From Plasmodiophora brassicae (Eukaryota > Endomyxa: Phytomyxea > Phytomyxea > Plasmodiophorida), in contig CP145422.1 in assembly GCA_036867785.1 (NCBI GenBank), forward strand, positions 62,001 to 126,000: a stretch of DNA of 64,000 nucleotides, in the 5' to 3' direction. This document shows positions 10,265-20,657 of the stretch, piece by piece (within the stretch, counting starts at the first letter, position 1; the number at the start of each line of letters is the position of its first letter). The notes beneath the pieces are model-generated. The model was not told the DNA's origin. It saw nothing but the letters and a program-made list of their open reading frames with translations, and did no database searches. The position numbers and the translations under genes are program-made.

Positions 10265-10514
10265 AAACCCACCAGTTAACACGGGCAGTCGGACGCGTTT
10301 GCATCATCGCAGCGTGCCCGGTGCGACAACGTGTTCTGGATCGTCTGGTCAACGCCCCTTCGAGACTCCGCGTTTATTGCCGCCCGGGTGGGCACAGGGC
10401 CTCGTGACGGCCGCTCGCCCATCATAAAAATACTGCGGCGCAGCGCACGGTGCGCGCCGCAGTCAACGAGGGCGCCTCTCTCTTTCGCTGCCGCCGCCGT
10501 CGCCGCGCGCCCCC

Positions 10515-11905
10515 ATGATGTTGGCTCCCGTCGTGGTGTTGGCCGCTGCGATCGCCGCCATCGTCATCGCCGTCGTGCATGTCCTGTCCGCGCGGCAGGG
10601 GTTCCTGCGTCAGTGCCTGCTGCGGGTCTGCTGCTGGCTCCGCGGGGTGGGTAGTGCCGTGTGCGCCCGCCGACGAACGATCGCTGACTGGCAGAGCTGC
10701 AAACAGGCCCACTGCGTGTTCGTTACCGACGCGGACACGGCGCGGCGCGTGCTGCGCGCCTCCGACACGAAGGGCCCGATCATCGAGCGGTTGCTGGCGG
10801 GGCCGGCCTGGGCGCCCGTCCTGTCGCTGGAGTCGGTCGACGGCCCCGTCTGGCAACGCATGCGCGCCAACTTCGCACGCTTCCACGCGCGCCTGCCGCC
10901 CGCGACGTCGCTGGCCCGGATGCTCGCCGACAAGGCGCGCGCGCGCCTCGCCTCGGGCGCTCTGCTGGACAGCCACGCCCTGGCAGGCATCGTACGAGTC
11001 GTTGTTCGCCTGCGCGCGCTCCCGAATTGCACATGACGACGAGCGCCCCCTGGTAGGTGGTGCGATCCTTCTTCGAGTGGATGTTCGACGAGCCGTTCCT
11101 GGACGAATGGGAGTTCGTCGTCGACGCGACGTGGCACTGGCGCAGAAGCATCGCACAGAAAGGCGCCGCCGACCCCGCCCTGAAGCAGCGCGTCGTCGAC
11201 TGGATCATCGTACGTGATGACGGCGGCCGCGTGCATGTATTCGTCCCGCCCGCCGTTATGTGTGACGGCTGGTGCGCCCAGGGCGTGCTGCGGCGGTCCC
11301 GCTTCCAGAGCGTGTTCGGCGAGGGGTGGTCGTCGCCGGAGTGCTATTCCGTCGTCCTGCAACCGTTCCTGATCAGCCCGGCGATCAACTACGTCGACGT
11401 CGTCGTCGCCGTCACGTCGCTGCCTGGTCATGAGCGGCGCCCTGTTGGGGACCTCGTTGCGGAAGCCCTCCGGCAGCAGCACCCGTTCCCGATCCTGGAG
11501 CGGTACGTCGAGCAGCCGGTCGGCGACATCCCCGCGAATTCCGTCGTCTTCATCCCGTTCGATACGGCGCTGGCGAAATGCGACCCCCGGCACGCCGACC
11601 AGCTCGTGTTCGGGGCCGGCCGGCGGGCGTGCCCGGGGATGGCTCTGGCCCGATCGACGCTGCAGGCGCTGCTGGAAGCGACGATCGGACACGAACGGTT
11701 GCAGCCGTGCGTCGGGTGAGGGGGGCTCCCCGTCATGGTGGTGTTGTTGCTCCGCCTGACCGTGCGACGTTTGCACCAGGTACCGATGGTCGGGCCGGCG
11801 GAACGACGGGAAAGAGACGCTCCCCGAAACGGTGTTCCAGATCACGAGCTTCGCACGCGCCCTTGCCGGCTTGCTGATCCCGGGACTGGGTTGCACAGTC
11901 TCATA
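10515..11905 (+). CDS. Short cytochrome P450
   Basis: A haem-thiolate monooxygenase. Exon 1 (10515-10991) starts with an N-terminal membrane anchor (MMLAPVVVLAAAIAAIVIAV). Introns were traced at 10992-11056, about 11210-11280, and just after the haem motif near 11718-11780. The haem-binding motif FGAGRRACPG and an ExxR-like helix (EALR) are present. The last exon gives RYRWSGRRNDGKETLPETVF-type sequence and stops at 11905. The total is about 400 residues against about 500 for the family, and I see no standard I-helix AGxDT block. So the middle is shortened or divergent. Substrate unknown. Its 3' end overlaps the likely last exon of the opposite-strand gene. Confidence 0.75.
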
Positions 11906-12982
11906 AACGGAACACGGGTCTGCTGTATGCCTGGTTGGTGCCCACTCGGGCGCGTGGTCGCGTTCGGTGTGAGGTGCTCGCGCAGGTCGACGAACGCCAG
12001 GTCGTCCAGCAGCGCGATCTGTGCCTCGCCGGTGGCGTGCTACGCCCGCGACGTCACATGGTCGTCGCGTCGAGGAGAACCACGTCTTGCAAGTCCATCC
12101 CGCCCGCCTGGCGACGATACCAGTACTCGATATGCGTCTGGGAGCGCACGTCGTCGTTGACAGGGACGGTCACCCGGAGCGCTGCCTGGTCGCCATCGCG
12201 GCTGCTGACCGTCGCTTGCGAGTGCACGAGCCTGTCCAGGGCGGTGGGCAGCGACGTTGCCAGCGATCCGGGGACGGGTCGACTGCCCAGGTTCAGGGCG
12301 ACGGCCGCCGGGCAGCCGATCGTGGCGCACGAATCCAACAGGAGCGCCACTGATCGCGACACGGACGACAGGATCGCCGGGACGTCCTTCCCGGCCACGA
12401 ACGCCAACCTGCGGGGGCGTCAGCAGAAGGACTCGACAAGCAACGAACGGGCCACGCGAGCGTACAGGTCATCGACAAGGACGATCCGGGTCCCCGGTCG
12501 TATCGGCTACGTCGTACACACACGACGGTCAGCGATCCTGGAGCGCCGCGCCACGACGAGGGACAGGCGCAGTACCGATGATAGGTGCAGGTCCAGGTCG
12601 CGCAACGATTCAACGTAGCGAAGGTGGACGCGCGCGAGGACCGAGTCGGGCAGGTCGCGGGACGCCTGCGACAGGGCGTCGTCGATCGCCGACCGCCTCG
12701 ACACGATCGTCGCGTGCCCGCCCCGGTTCGCATAGGACAGCGCCCAGGACAGCAGCATGGCCGTCGTATGCGAACAGCTGTGCAACGACGTCCGTCAGTA
12801 CAGGCGGGGAAACGCGACGCGCCCCCGACGACGAACGCGCTCGCATCGCGCACCAGCAGCGCCGCGCTGCTGGTGCTGCCGCTGACCGCTCCCGCGCCTC
12901 GTTGCATGATGGAGCGCGCCTCGCGGCACTTCTCCTGGACGCGGGCATCGCACGTGGCCGGGAACAGGTCCGCCCAGTCCAT
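11842..12982 (-). CDS. RecA-fold protein with degenerate P-loop (SWSAP1-like)
   Basis: Read from ATG 12982: MDWADLFPATCDARVQEKC. After the first intron the sequence VVGGACSHTTAMLLSWAL sits where a RecA-type Walker A would be (GxxxxGKT becomes GGACSHTT). Next comes a strand-helix typical of RecA/RAD51 folds (GGHATIVSRR, VHLRYVESL). Then follow a Walker-B-like IVLVDDL and VSRSVALLLDSCATIG. This order matches SWSAP1 and other RAD51-like accessory ATPases, which act with SWIM proteins in homologous recombination. The family call is tentative. At least four short introns are needed; the last exon (IALLDDLAFVDLREHLT) runs to 11842 and overlaps the P450 3' end by about 60 bp. A stop at 12054 is the alternative end. 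Confidence 0.5.
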
Positions 12983-13088
12983 TGGCTCGGGCACCGCAGC
13001 ACCCGACGCCGCTCTCTGCGGCCTTTCCAACGGTCGAGGCGCCGGCCGTCGTTCGCCGCGTGCGACCGCCTGATGCCGCGCGCCAATG

Positions 13089-13365
13089 CTGCGTGGTGCC
13101 TGGTGCCCTCCATGCCTGGCAGGTGGTACTCGCCAGCTGGAACGAGCCGATCCGACTCCTCTGGGCGGCTCGCCAGGCGTACCCTTTGCATTATTACGCC
13201 TATTACGAGATCGCGAGAGCTTTGCCGGTGCCTGCTATGTCTGGGAGGTGGTACTCGCCAGCTGGAACGAGGCGACCCGACCCCACCAGATTGCTTAACT
13301 TACCATTAACGGGGCGACTCACCAGGCGTACCCTTTGCACTACTACGCTTATTGAGGATCGGGCG
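13089..13365. repeat. Two diverged direct repeats in front of receptor gene A
   Basis: Two units of roughly 120-135 bp share GGTGGTACTCGCCAGCTGG, AACGAG and, further on, AGGCGTACCCTTTGCA followed by a TACTACGC-like block. The second unit carries an extra AT-richer segment. They end ten bases before the start of the gene at 13376 and so probably duplicate its promoter region. Confidence 0.7.
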
Positions 13366-13375
13366 AGCGAGAGCA

Positions 13376-15273
13376 ATGAGGGCGGCTGTGGCGCTGGTCG
13401 TCGGCGCCGTTGTCGTCCTGTCAGCGTGCGGCTTGGAGGTGCGCGAGCTTAACGGCACCCATGTCATGCACGTGGACAGGTACGGTTCTTCAGCGCAAGC
13501 CCACTGCCACCAGGCCCGCTGAAGATCTGTCTCGCCCCCTAGTGTCAACTACGTCATGGCGAACGACTCGTTCTCGCTGACGGCGCCCGTGCTGATAGTT
13601 CGCAATTCGGGCACGTTCCAAGTCGGTGCGGAAGGTGCAGGGAAGCTCCTGCTGATCAACATCCTGGAGGGGCAGTCCGGCAATGTCATGCGATGGGCAA
13701 GGACCTGCGAGGCGATCCACTGTGCCGGCATCGTGTATTACAATCTGGACGACTACAACTCGGCCGTCGAGTTCACCTGGGTCCGTGCCCAAACGTGGCT
13801 GGCATCCTTCCTGTGCTGATCGTTCTATTCAGGTGTACCGCGTTGGACCGACTATTCCTTTCACGAAGGTGCCTATTGTCCTCATCGGGGCGAAAGCCGG
13901 GGTCACTGCAGTACCGTTTCTTCTCTCCAGGCAGACGCCATTCGCCATGACAGTCGAGTCCGGCGCCTACAACGTCAGTCGTCTGTGCGGGAGCGCCTTC
14001 GTTGGTCATGTCGTTGACGGTTCTCACAGGAGGGTTCTTCTTTCATCGCACCCATCTGCTACGTGTTCTACGTGCCCTGCTTCTTGTTGTCGTTTCTCAA
14101 TGCTGCTCTCGTCATCTATCAGCTCTCCAGGTTCCTGGTGTCCGAAACCGGCGAAATTCGACGAGTCCCGAAGTACCCGCTGATGGCGATGTCCACCGAG
14201 TTTGTTGCCACAATGATGCGATGCATATACTTCGGAAACGCTCTGTAAGTCTGTCACAGCCCATACGTTGGTAGGCCCTGACGCTCTGGCTGGTCAGGTT
14301 CTCGAAGAGCCAAGGCATCGATTTCGGTGTATGGTAAGGCGTGGAGTGTACATGGAGCGGGCGAACGCATTGCACCATCTCTAAAGCCGCCTCCAGGCGC
14401 TACACGACGCTGTCCTGCATTTCGTGGTCGTTCATGGGTACAGCAGCGGTGGCATTCGGTTTGCACGAGATGCTGTTCGCCGGCCATCCTGACGGCATGC
14501 CGCTGAAGCAAAAGTATGGCGGATGACGAGGAAGGAATATCGGGGTGTGTGGCCCTGAAAATCGGTTGCATCATAGGATCCTGTCGCGTACCCTAGCAAC
14601 GTTCCTCTTCGTCATCTTCGTGTTTGAAGAGCTGTCGAACATCATGCCCGCGTTCTTCTACGTCAACATTATCAACAACGTTACGTACTTTGCGGTACGT
14701 CGCTCCTCTGATCCGCATTGGACCGGCTCGTTTGACTCGGGTCGTCTGTCTGTCGCAGGTACTGTACTTCTTCTTCTACTTACCAATCAGCTTCTCCTTC
14801 ATCAAGTACGGGCGCCAGATTTCCCGGGAATTACTGAAAATGAAGGGATCGCTGTCGAAGCTGGAGGCGGCGAAACGCAAACGCTTCGCTCGACGCGTCG
14901 TCCAAAGCGGCGTCCTCGGATTCGCCATTGATCTCGCTTCACTCTTCATCGTCTTTACTAACGGCATCAGTATCACGGTATCCATCGTCGGTTACACCAT
15001 TAACCTCATCCTCATGGCCATTGCTGGCGCTCTGCATGTTCTGGTATGGTGCCCCAAGGTCGCCCCGTTGCATGAGTGCTGACCAGAGCGTAGTCTTTCG
15101 TTCCAGGACCGTCTAAAATGGACCTGATGACTAATTCGCTGCTCAAGACGACGGTCTGGTACACGTCCACAACCAAGAGCCAGAACACCAAGAACCAGCT
15201 GAGCACATCAAAGCCCAAACCAGCGACGACTGCCCAAGGTCTGACGGCCGGTGAAGCAGGGACCCAGTTGTGA
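13376..15273 (+). CDS. Multi-span receptor-like protein with lumenal PA-like domain, copy A
   Basis: Signal peptide (MRAAVALVVGAVVVLSACG), exon 1 13376-13479, intron to 13542. A lumenal domain of about 130 residues follows, with VNYVMANDSFSLTAPVLIV, EGAGKLLLINILEG, CEAIHCAGIVYYNLDDYNS and PIVLIGAKAG. This is the strand pattern of a protease-associated (PA) domain. The rest, after several introns of about 50-60 bp, has about seven hydrophobic segments: ICYVFYVPCFLLSFLN, STEFVATMMRCIYFGNAL, SWSFMGTAAVAFGLHEML, FLFVIFVFEELSNI, YFFFYLPISFSFIKYG, SGVLGFAIDLASLFIVFTN and VGYTINLILMAIAGALHVL. The cytosolic tail SFVPGPSKMDLMTNSLLK ends in a Ser/Thr/Lys-rich sequence. No G-protein-receptor or presenilin-type signature was seen. 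Two paralogues lie downstream; the ligand and role are unknown. Confidence 0.75.
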
Positions 15274-15600
15274 GGCCTCCCTGCAGATTCGCTCGAGTTT
15301 CTGTCCAGAACACAACCATTGCAAGCTTCCTCCAATAAATCTTCATGGCCTGCACGATCAACCCAGACGCCTTGGTCTTCGCGGTACCCATTGTCGGCGC
15401 TTGGGGGTAGTCGAAATCATCAGGTCGTCCGACGTCTCGGCTTCCAGGTGCTGCCCTCCCCATGGCATATTAGTTGCGGGCGTACTCGCTGGTACGAATG
15501 ATTTTAAGGTACTACTGCGATCGATTGCGCCCACGTAGTACTCATAGGGCGCCGTTAAATTGGACCACCATAAGCGCATCGTCCGCGCTATAACGCCACG

Positions 15601-17507
15601 ATGAACTCGCTTGTCCTGGTTGCGTTTGCCGTTGGGCTGGCATGCGGTCTCGAGGTGACCGAGCTGAACGGCACGCTTGTTATGCACGTGGACAGGTGCG
15701 CTGGTCTATCGCAATACGAGAACGGCGGCCGGCGCCTCGATATCTGACCGCGCTCTACAGTGTGAACTTCGTCCTGGCGAACAATTCGTTCTCGTTCACG
15801 GCACCAGTTCTGGTTGTACCCAGTCCGGGCACGTTTGCGGTCGGCCCTGAAGGTGCGGGAATGCTTCTGCTGATCAACATGCTTGCGGGGGCTGCGAGTA
15901 ACGCCATACAATGGGCTCGGGCCTGTGAGGCCGTCGGATGCGCCGGCATCGTCTACTACAACCTCGCTGATTACAACTCTGCTGTCGAGTACAGCTGGGT
16001 ATATTGACGCGTGCCGGGCGCTGGCGATGGCGTCTAATCACACTCAAATCACATCAGGTATACCGCACTGGGTCGACCATCCCTTTCACAAAGGTTCCTA
16101 TCGTGCTGATTCACGCAAAGTCGGGCGCCACAGCAATCCCCTACCTTCTTTCGCGACAGACGCCGTTTGCCATGACGGTCAAGTCAGGGGACTATAATGT
16201 CAGTCGACGCCTGAGGAACGCCATATGCCTCATTGACAATTTTACCTAGGAGGGCTCTTCTTTCGTCGACCCAATCTGCTATATCTTTTACGCGCCCTGC
16301 TTTTTCATATCGCTTCTCAACGTCGTCCTGGTCATTTCCCAGCTGTCGAGGTTTCTTGTGTCTGAAAATGGCACACTTCGCTGGATCCCGAAATACCCAC
16401 TGATGGCGATGTCCACTGAATTTGTTGCAACCATGATGAGATGCATCTACTTTGGGAATGCTTTGTGCGTCACATGAGGTCACTCGCTTCTATCTGTGTA
16501 CACTGATTCTGGTTGGTCAGGTTCTCGAAGAGCCAGGGCATTGAATTTAGCGTATGGTGAGATAGCCACTGTCAACCTCCACTTGCGACAGCATCTGAAT
16601 CGACTTTATGTGGGCAGGCGTTATACAACGCTTGCCTGCATATCATGGGCGTTCATGGGCACGGCGATTGTCGCATTCGGCCTGCACGACATGCTGTTCG
16701 TCGGCCACCCAGGCGGCATGCCCAGGAAACATAGGTATGACCTTAGACCTCTACAGAATGCCATCTGACACGATCTATGTCGTCGCAGGATCGCAACTCT
16801 GATAATGGCAGTACTTCTGATTGGTAGTTTCGTTTTCGAAGAGTTGTGCAATATCATGCCCGCGTTCTTCTACGTCCATATCATCGATAACGTCACTTAC
16901 TTCGCGGTTGGTTGTCGCCCCCTGCTGCTGCACAATGTCCATCCCTTCTAATATCTGGGCTGTGATCTTCAGCTTCTGTACTTCCTCCTCTACTTACCCA
17001 TCTGCTTCTGCTTCATCAAGTATGGACGGAAGATATCTACTACGTTATTGCAAATGAAGGGGTCCATCTCAAAGACGGAGGCCAACAAACGCAAGCGTTT
17101 CGCTCGTCGCGTGGTCCAAAGTGGGATCCTCGGCCTCATCGTCGACCTCGTTATGTTGCTCGTCACCTTGACCAACGCAATGAGCGTTACAATCTCCATC
17201 GTTGGCTACACCATTGACGTCATGTTGATGTCTCTTTGTGGCGCTCTACACGTTCTGGTATGCATATTACTGGCGCTCAGCATGTCTGCAAACGTGTACT
17301 GAACAAACCACACAGTCGTTCGTCCCAGGGCCATCCAAGATGGACGTCCTGGCAAACTCTTTGATTTCAGCGTCCTTCTGGACCTCCTCAATACGGGGGG
17401 ACAGGAAATCCGGAGGCAGCCACAACATCCCGAACCTTGCGTCCCCCCAAACACCAATCGTTGTTAAGGCGACAGCGAGGCCCGGCGCTGGCATCCGACC
17501 AGTTTAA
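15601..17507 (+). CDS. Multi-span receptor-like protein with lumenal PA-like domain, copy B
   Basis: Same exon pattern and domains as copy A. The signal peptide MNSLVLVAFAVGLACG leads into LEVTELNGTLVMHVD. The lumenal domain has FVLANNSFSFTAPVLVV and CEAVGCAGIVYYNLADYNS. Membrane segments include ICYIFYAPCFFISLLNVVLV, SWAFMGTAIVAFGLHDMLF and SGILGLIVDLVMLLVTLTN. The tail SFVPGPSKMDVLANSLISA then diverges into a different, longer end (HNIPNLASPQTPIV, stop at 17505-17507). About nine short introns. All exons remain open, so I consider the copy intact. It lies 328 bp after copy A. Confidence 0.72.
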
Positions 17508-17885
17508 AATCACTCGTCTCTGTCCTCAAGTGGATCCCGGCCTCGATTCGGCTGCATGGGCATGATAATAAAGTTCTGACATTTCGGCGATACGTCGGTG
17601 ACGAACCGATCACCCAGGCCTGTGCCGACTCCAAGCTAGAAGACAGGAATAGCTGTGATCCCGCCGGGTGCAGCAGAACGGCCCCCATCGCATCCCACAA
17701 ACAAGTAGCAATGACCACCACGCTTAACGTAGCCAGCGCGGGGGAGGCAGCGCGCGGTCACCGTTACAGATTGCTCTGGGCGATAACACCCGCCTATGCT
17801 GCGCAGGTGACGTCCTGTGGGGTCCTTCACCAAATGAATAATACACGAGAGGATCAACGAAACCCCTGCAGATCGCAGAGCTTGT
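17508..17885. other. Intergenic between receptor copy B and the Crinkler-like gene
   Basis: This 378-bp stretch is the convergent 3' flank of both genes. I see no gene or repeat in it. Confidence 0.4.
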
Positions 17886-20657
17886 TTAAGGCAACCTGGC
17901 CGCATCAGCAACAGCGTCACGGGATTGCTTGGCGAGCCGAATGGCGTCCACCAGTTCCGCCTTGGTCATCTCGGCAACGTCGCCTGATATGTTGAAGTCC
18001 CGGGCCATTCGTTGCAACGTCCCCAAAGGCAGGCTGTCGTAGTCGCGATCATCGCGAATGACTAACGGCCACGCTTTGCGAACGGCCTTCTCGTCGAACG
18101 GCCCATCATCACAATCGTCTCTCGGTTGCCGGGCCAGTTGCTGCGCTTCTTTCTCGCTCAGGAACGTCTCGTAGTTGAGATGGCACTCCAGGAGGGTGCG
18201 CAACGCATTGCGCACGCTCTCCGGCAAGCACCGACTCGCTAACCCTTCAATGCGGAGAACGGGTCGACCATCCGCCAGATTCGTGACCTCGGCGGACGAC
18301 CGGACGCTGCCAACGTTCATGAAGACGAGAACGGAACGGTCGTCTAGCGTCTGCAACAGCGCCGGGTGGAAACACCCGTCGAGAGCTCGGCTCGGCAGCA
18401 TCTCCTCCTTGTCCTTTTCCGAGAACGCTGCGTCCGTGCAGGCCTTCACCTGAACGCCTAGTACGCCAATCCGTTCGGACGGACACGGTGCATCTTCCAT
18501 CGGATGGTCGTCCCTCGATGCACCACCTTGCGCGTCGACCGACTCAGGCGACAGGAACACCGGCCCATAGAGATCCCACCCGGGGAACCCTTCCGGCAGC
18601 ACCCCGAAGCAATGTCGTTCAGCCAGCCGGACATGAGCGCGCAAGTCGGGTTTGTACGCCAGGTTAACAAACTGGCCACAAGCGAGCATAGCACCGCGCA
18701 TCCCAGGCGGAACGGCATCCTCGGCCAACTGGTCCGAGGTATCCGACGGCAGTAACTGAGCGAGGACGTCGACGACGCTGACGACCGACCCGGAGCGCTT
18801 TCTGGCAGCATCGCACGCCCGATCACAGGCAAACAGGAACAGAACCTGACCAACGAGCTCGCCGACAAAGCCCTGGTCCAGAGCGCCAGACAGGAGTGCG
18901 TCATGGACCGCTGGAACGATTGCATCGGCGAACGTGTGACCGACACCCTCATGCCATTTGTTTGCCGCCGCAAACGCAACCAAGGCTTCGGGCATATACG
19001 ACATCAGGCATCGTTTGCGATCGAGGTCGGTGTCGAGCATAGTGCCCATGCACCCGGCGACAAGAGCAGAGGCGAACGGGTGATTCGGGTTGACCATGGC
19101 GGCTACACGGGATAGAAATAGCGCCAGGTTGGAAAGACGGCCGGCACCAGGGTCGCTCTTCAATTCAGCAGGTCCACCACCCATGAGCTTCAGTTTCAGG
19201 AACGCCAGTGACTTGGATTCCGATAGGCGACCCACAAGGCTTAACCCGGCGCGCCCCGTCTTAAGCCAATCATCCAAGACGCGCAGGCGGTTCCAATCGA
19301 CATCCTCACCGTCAGATGATGCGAAGTGGACATCGAACGACCCACGCAGGACAATGGGCTGGAACAGGTCCGTACACTCCATTGCATCGTGGATCGCGCT
19401 AGATGGGCGTGCCGAGGAGTCCAGAGGCCCAGGAGGACTGAATGTCGGAATGGGCCAGGACGTGTCGATGAATACAGCGAAAATGGAGACCTGGACAGCC
19501 GCTATCTTGTTCAGGAAATTGTCACACTGGCGGACTGCCTCGCGGAGACATCGGAACAGATCGACGCCGGCGACATATTGGTCCAGCAGCTGACGAGCCT
19601 CGTCCATCACGAATAGGACGATTTCCGGACGGCGACGTCGTAAGTCCTGGACCTGGTCGCCGTTGAGATTCGTACTAGGCAGGCCATCGAAGAGCTGAGG
19701 TCCGCATGTCTCACTAGGAAATTCGGCCACCGTTTCCGGATCGTTTGGGTTGTCGTTAAGAACAGGATCAGGCAAGTGGCAGAGGGCCCGGTAAACGAGT
19801 TGGCCAAGCCTGTAGGATAAGACCTTCGCGAACTGCCCTGGACTGGCATAAGCATCCTTCCCCTTCAAAAGGGTATTGATTGCCTGATCCGTCCGCTTGG
19901 GGTAGCCCGTTGATCCGGATGGGCGAAAACAGAAGTAGACCGTCCGATAGTAATGACGCGCCAGTTCCCGGAAGGTACGCGACTTGCCATGCAGGGTCGA
20001 CTGTACGCAGGACGTGTACGGCGACAGGAACGGGCGCCGTTGCCAGCGATACGACGCGGAGCATCGCCGGATGTAGTTGGCAATAGACTTCAGGCAGCCG
20101 GAGGGATCCCGGAACGGTTCGGTGAAGCCCTCCACAAGAATTGCCGGCTCCGGATACGCAGATGCGGCAGTGAGGTCGGCGGACACCGCATCGGGATGAA
20201 GGTCGCGGTAGAGCGCATCCAGGAACTCCTCCGGAGGTCGCTCATTGAACACGAGACGGAGGGTGTCAGATGTAAGTCCAAGCAGAATCCGGCCACTCAT
20301 CGAGGAATCAGCGTCGTGCAGTGTTAATGGCACATCGTGCGAGCGAATGAACCGCAGCAAATACTGCCTGACGGCACCAGCCGTCGATTGCTCAGTGATG
20401 ACCAGGCCCTCAGGGTGAAGAGCATCGTAGAGCGACTGGGTAATCGACTGAACGTGAGGGTCGCTTCGTGGTCCGTTGAACAGGAAATGAAGTTGGTCAT
20501 GTCGGAACAAACGCAGAGTGAAACCGTCATACTTCGAAGCGCGCTCTGAGAGCTGCACCGACACGCCGGCCCTGGCAACGAACCGGTGCAGGTACTCGCT
20601 GACGGCAGCGGCTGTCGATTCGTCGGTGATGGTACACTCCTGGTCGGCGGCCTCCAT
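17886..20657 (-). CDS. Crinkler/RHS-like NTPase with nuclease-fold and SAP C-terminus
   Basis: Intronless, 923 residues from ATG 20657 (the frame continues upstream through a GC-rich tract but without ATG). Residues about 8-83 and 85-158 are two diverged copies of one module (STAAAVSEYLHRFVARAGV / STAGAVRQYLLRFIRSHDV). Residues 205-255 form the NTPase core: LHGKS (Walker A end) then YFCFRPSGSTGYPKR, a hallmark of Crinkler/RHS ATPases. Walker B is IVLFVMDEA (about 346-354). Near 730-740, VLGVQVKACTDA fits the PD-(D/E)XK strand with its lysine. Residues about 877-907 (LGTLQRMARDFNIS, MTKAELVDAIRLA) look like a SAP DNA-binding motif. Known relatives are oomycete/chytrid effectors and trypanosome RHS proteins; a DNA-targeting role is inferred. 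No secretion signal. It sits inside the receptor array. Confidence 0.75.
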   Translation of the reverse strand: MEAADQECTITDESTAAAVSEYLHRFVARAGVSVQLSERASKYDGFTLRLFRHDQLHFLFNGPRSDPHVQSITQSLYDALHPEGLVITEQSTAGAVRQYLLRFIRSHDVPLTLHDADSSMSGRILLGLTSDTLRLVFNERPPEEFLDALYRDLHPDAVSADLTAASAYPEPAILVEGFTEPFRDPSGCLKSIANYIRRCSASYRWQRRPFLSPYTSCVQSTLHGKSRTFRELARHYYRTVYFCFRPSGSTGYPKRTDQAINTLLKGKDAYASPGQFAKVLSYRLGQLVYRALCHLPDPVLNDNPNDPETVAEFPSETCGPQLFDGLPSTNLNGDQVQDLRRRRPEIVLFVMDEARQLLDQYVAGVDLFRCLREAVRQCDNFLNKIAAVQVSIFAVFIDTSWPIPTFSPPGPLDSSARPSSAIHDAMECTDLFQPIVLRGSFDVHFASSDGEDVDWNRLRVLDDWLKTGRAGLSLVGRLSESKSLAFLKLKLMGGGPAELKSDPGAGRLSNLALFLSRVAAMVNPNHPFASALVAGCMGTMLDTDLDRKRCLMSYMPEALVAFAAANKWHEGVGHTFADAIVPAVHDALLSGALDQGFVGELVGQVLFLFACDRACDAARKRSGSVVSVVDVLAQLLPSDTSDQLAEDAVPPGMRGAMLACGQFVNLAYKPDLRAHVRLAERHCFGVLPEGFPGWDLYGPVFLSPESVDAQGGASRDDHPMEDAPCPSERIGVLGVQVKACTDAAFSEKDKEEMLPSRALDGCFHPALLQTLDDRSVLVFMNVGSVRSSAEVTNLADGRPVLRIEGLASRCLPESVRNALRTLLECHLNYETFLSEKEAQQLARQPRDDCDDGPFDEKAVRKAWPLVIRDDRDYDSLPLGTLQRMARDFNISGDVAEMTKAELVDAIRLAKQSRDAVADAARLP

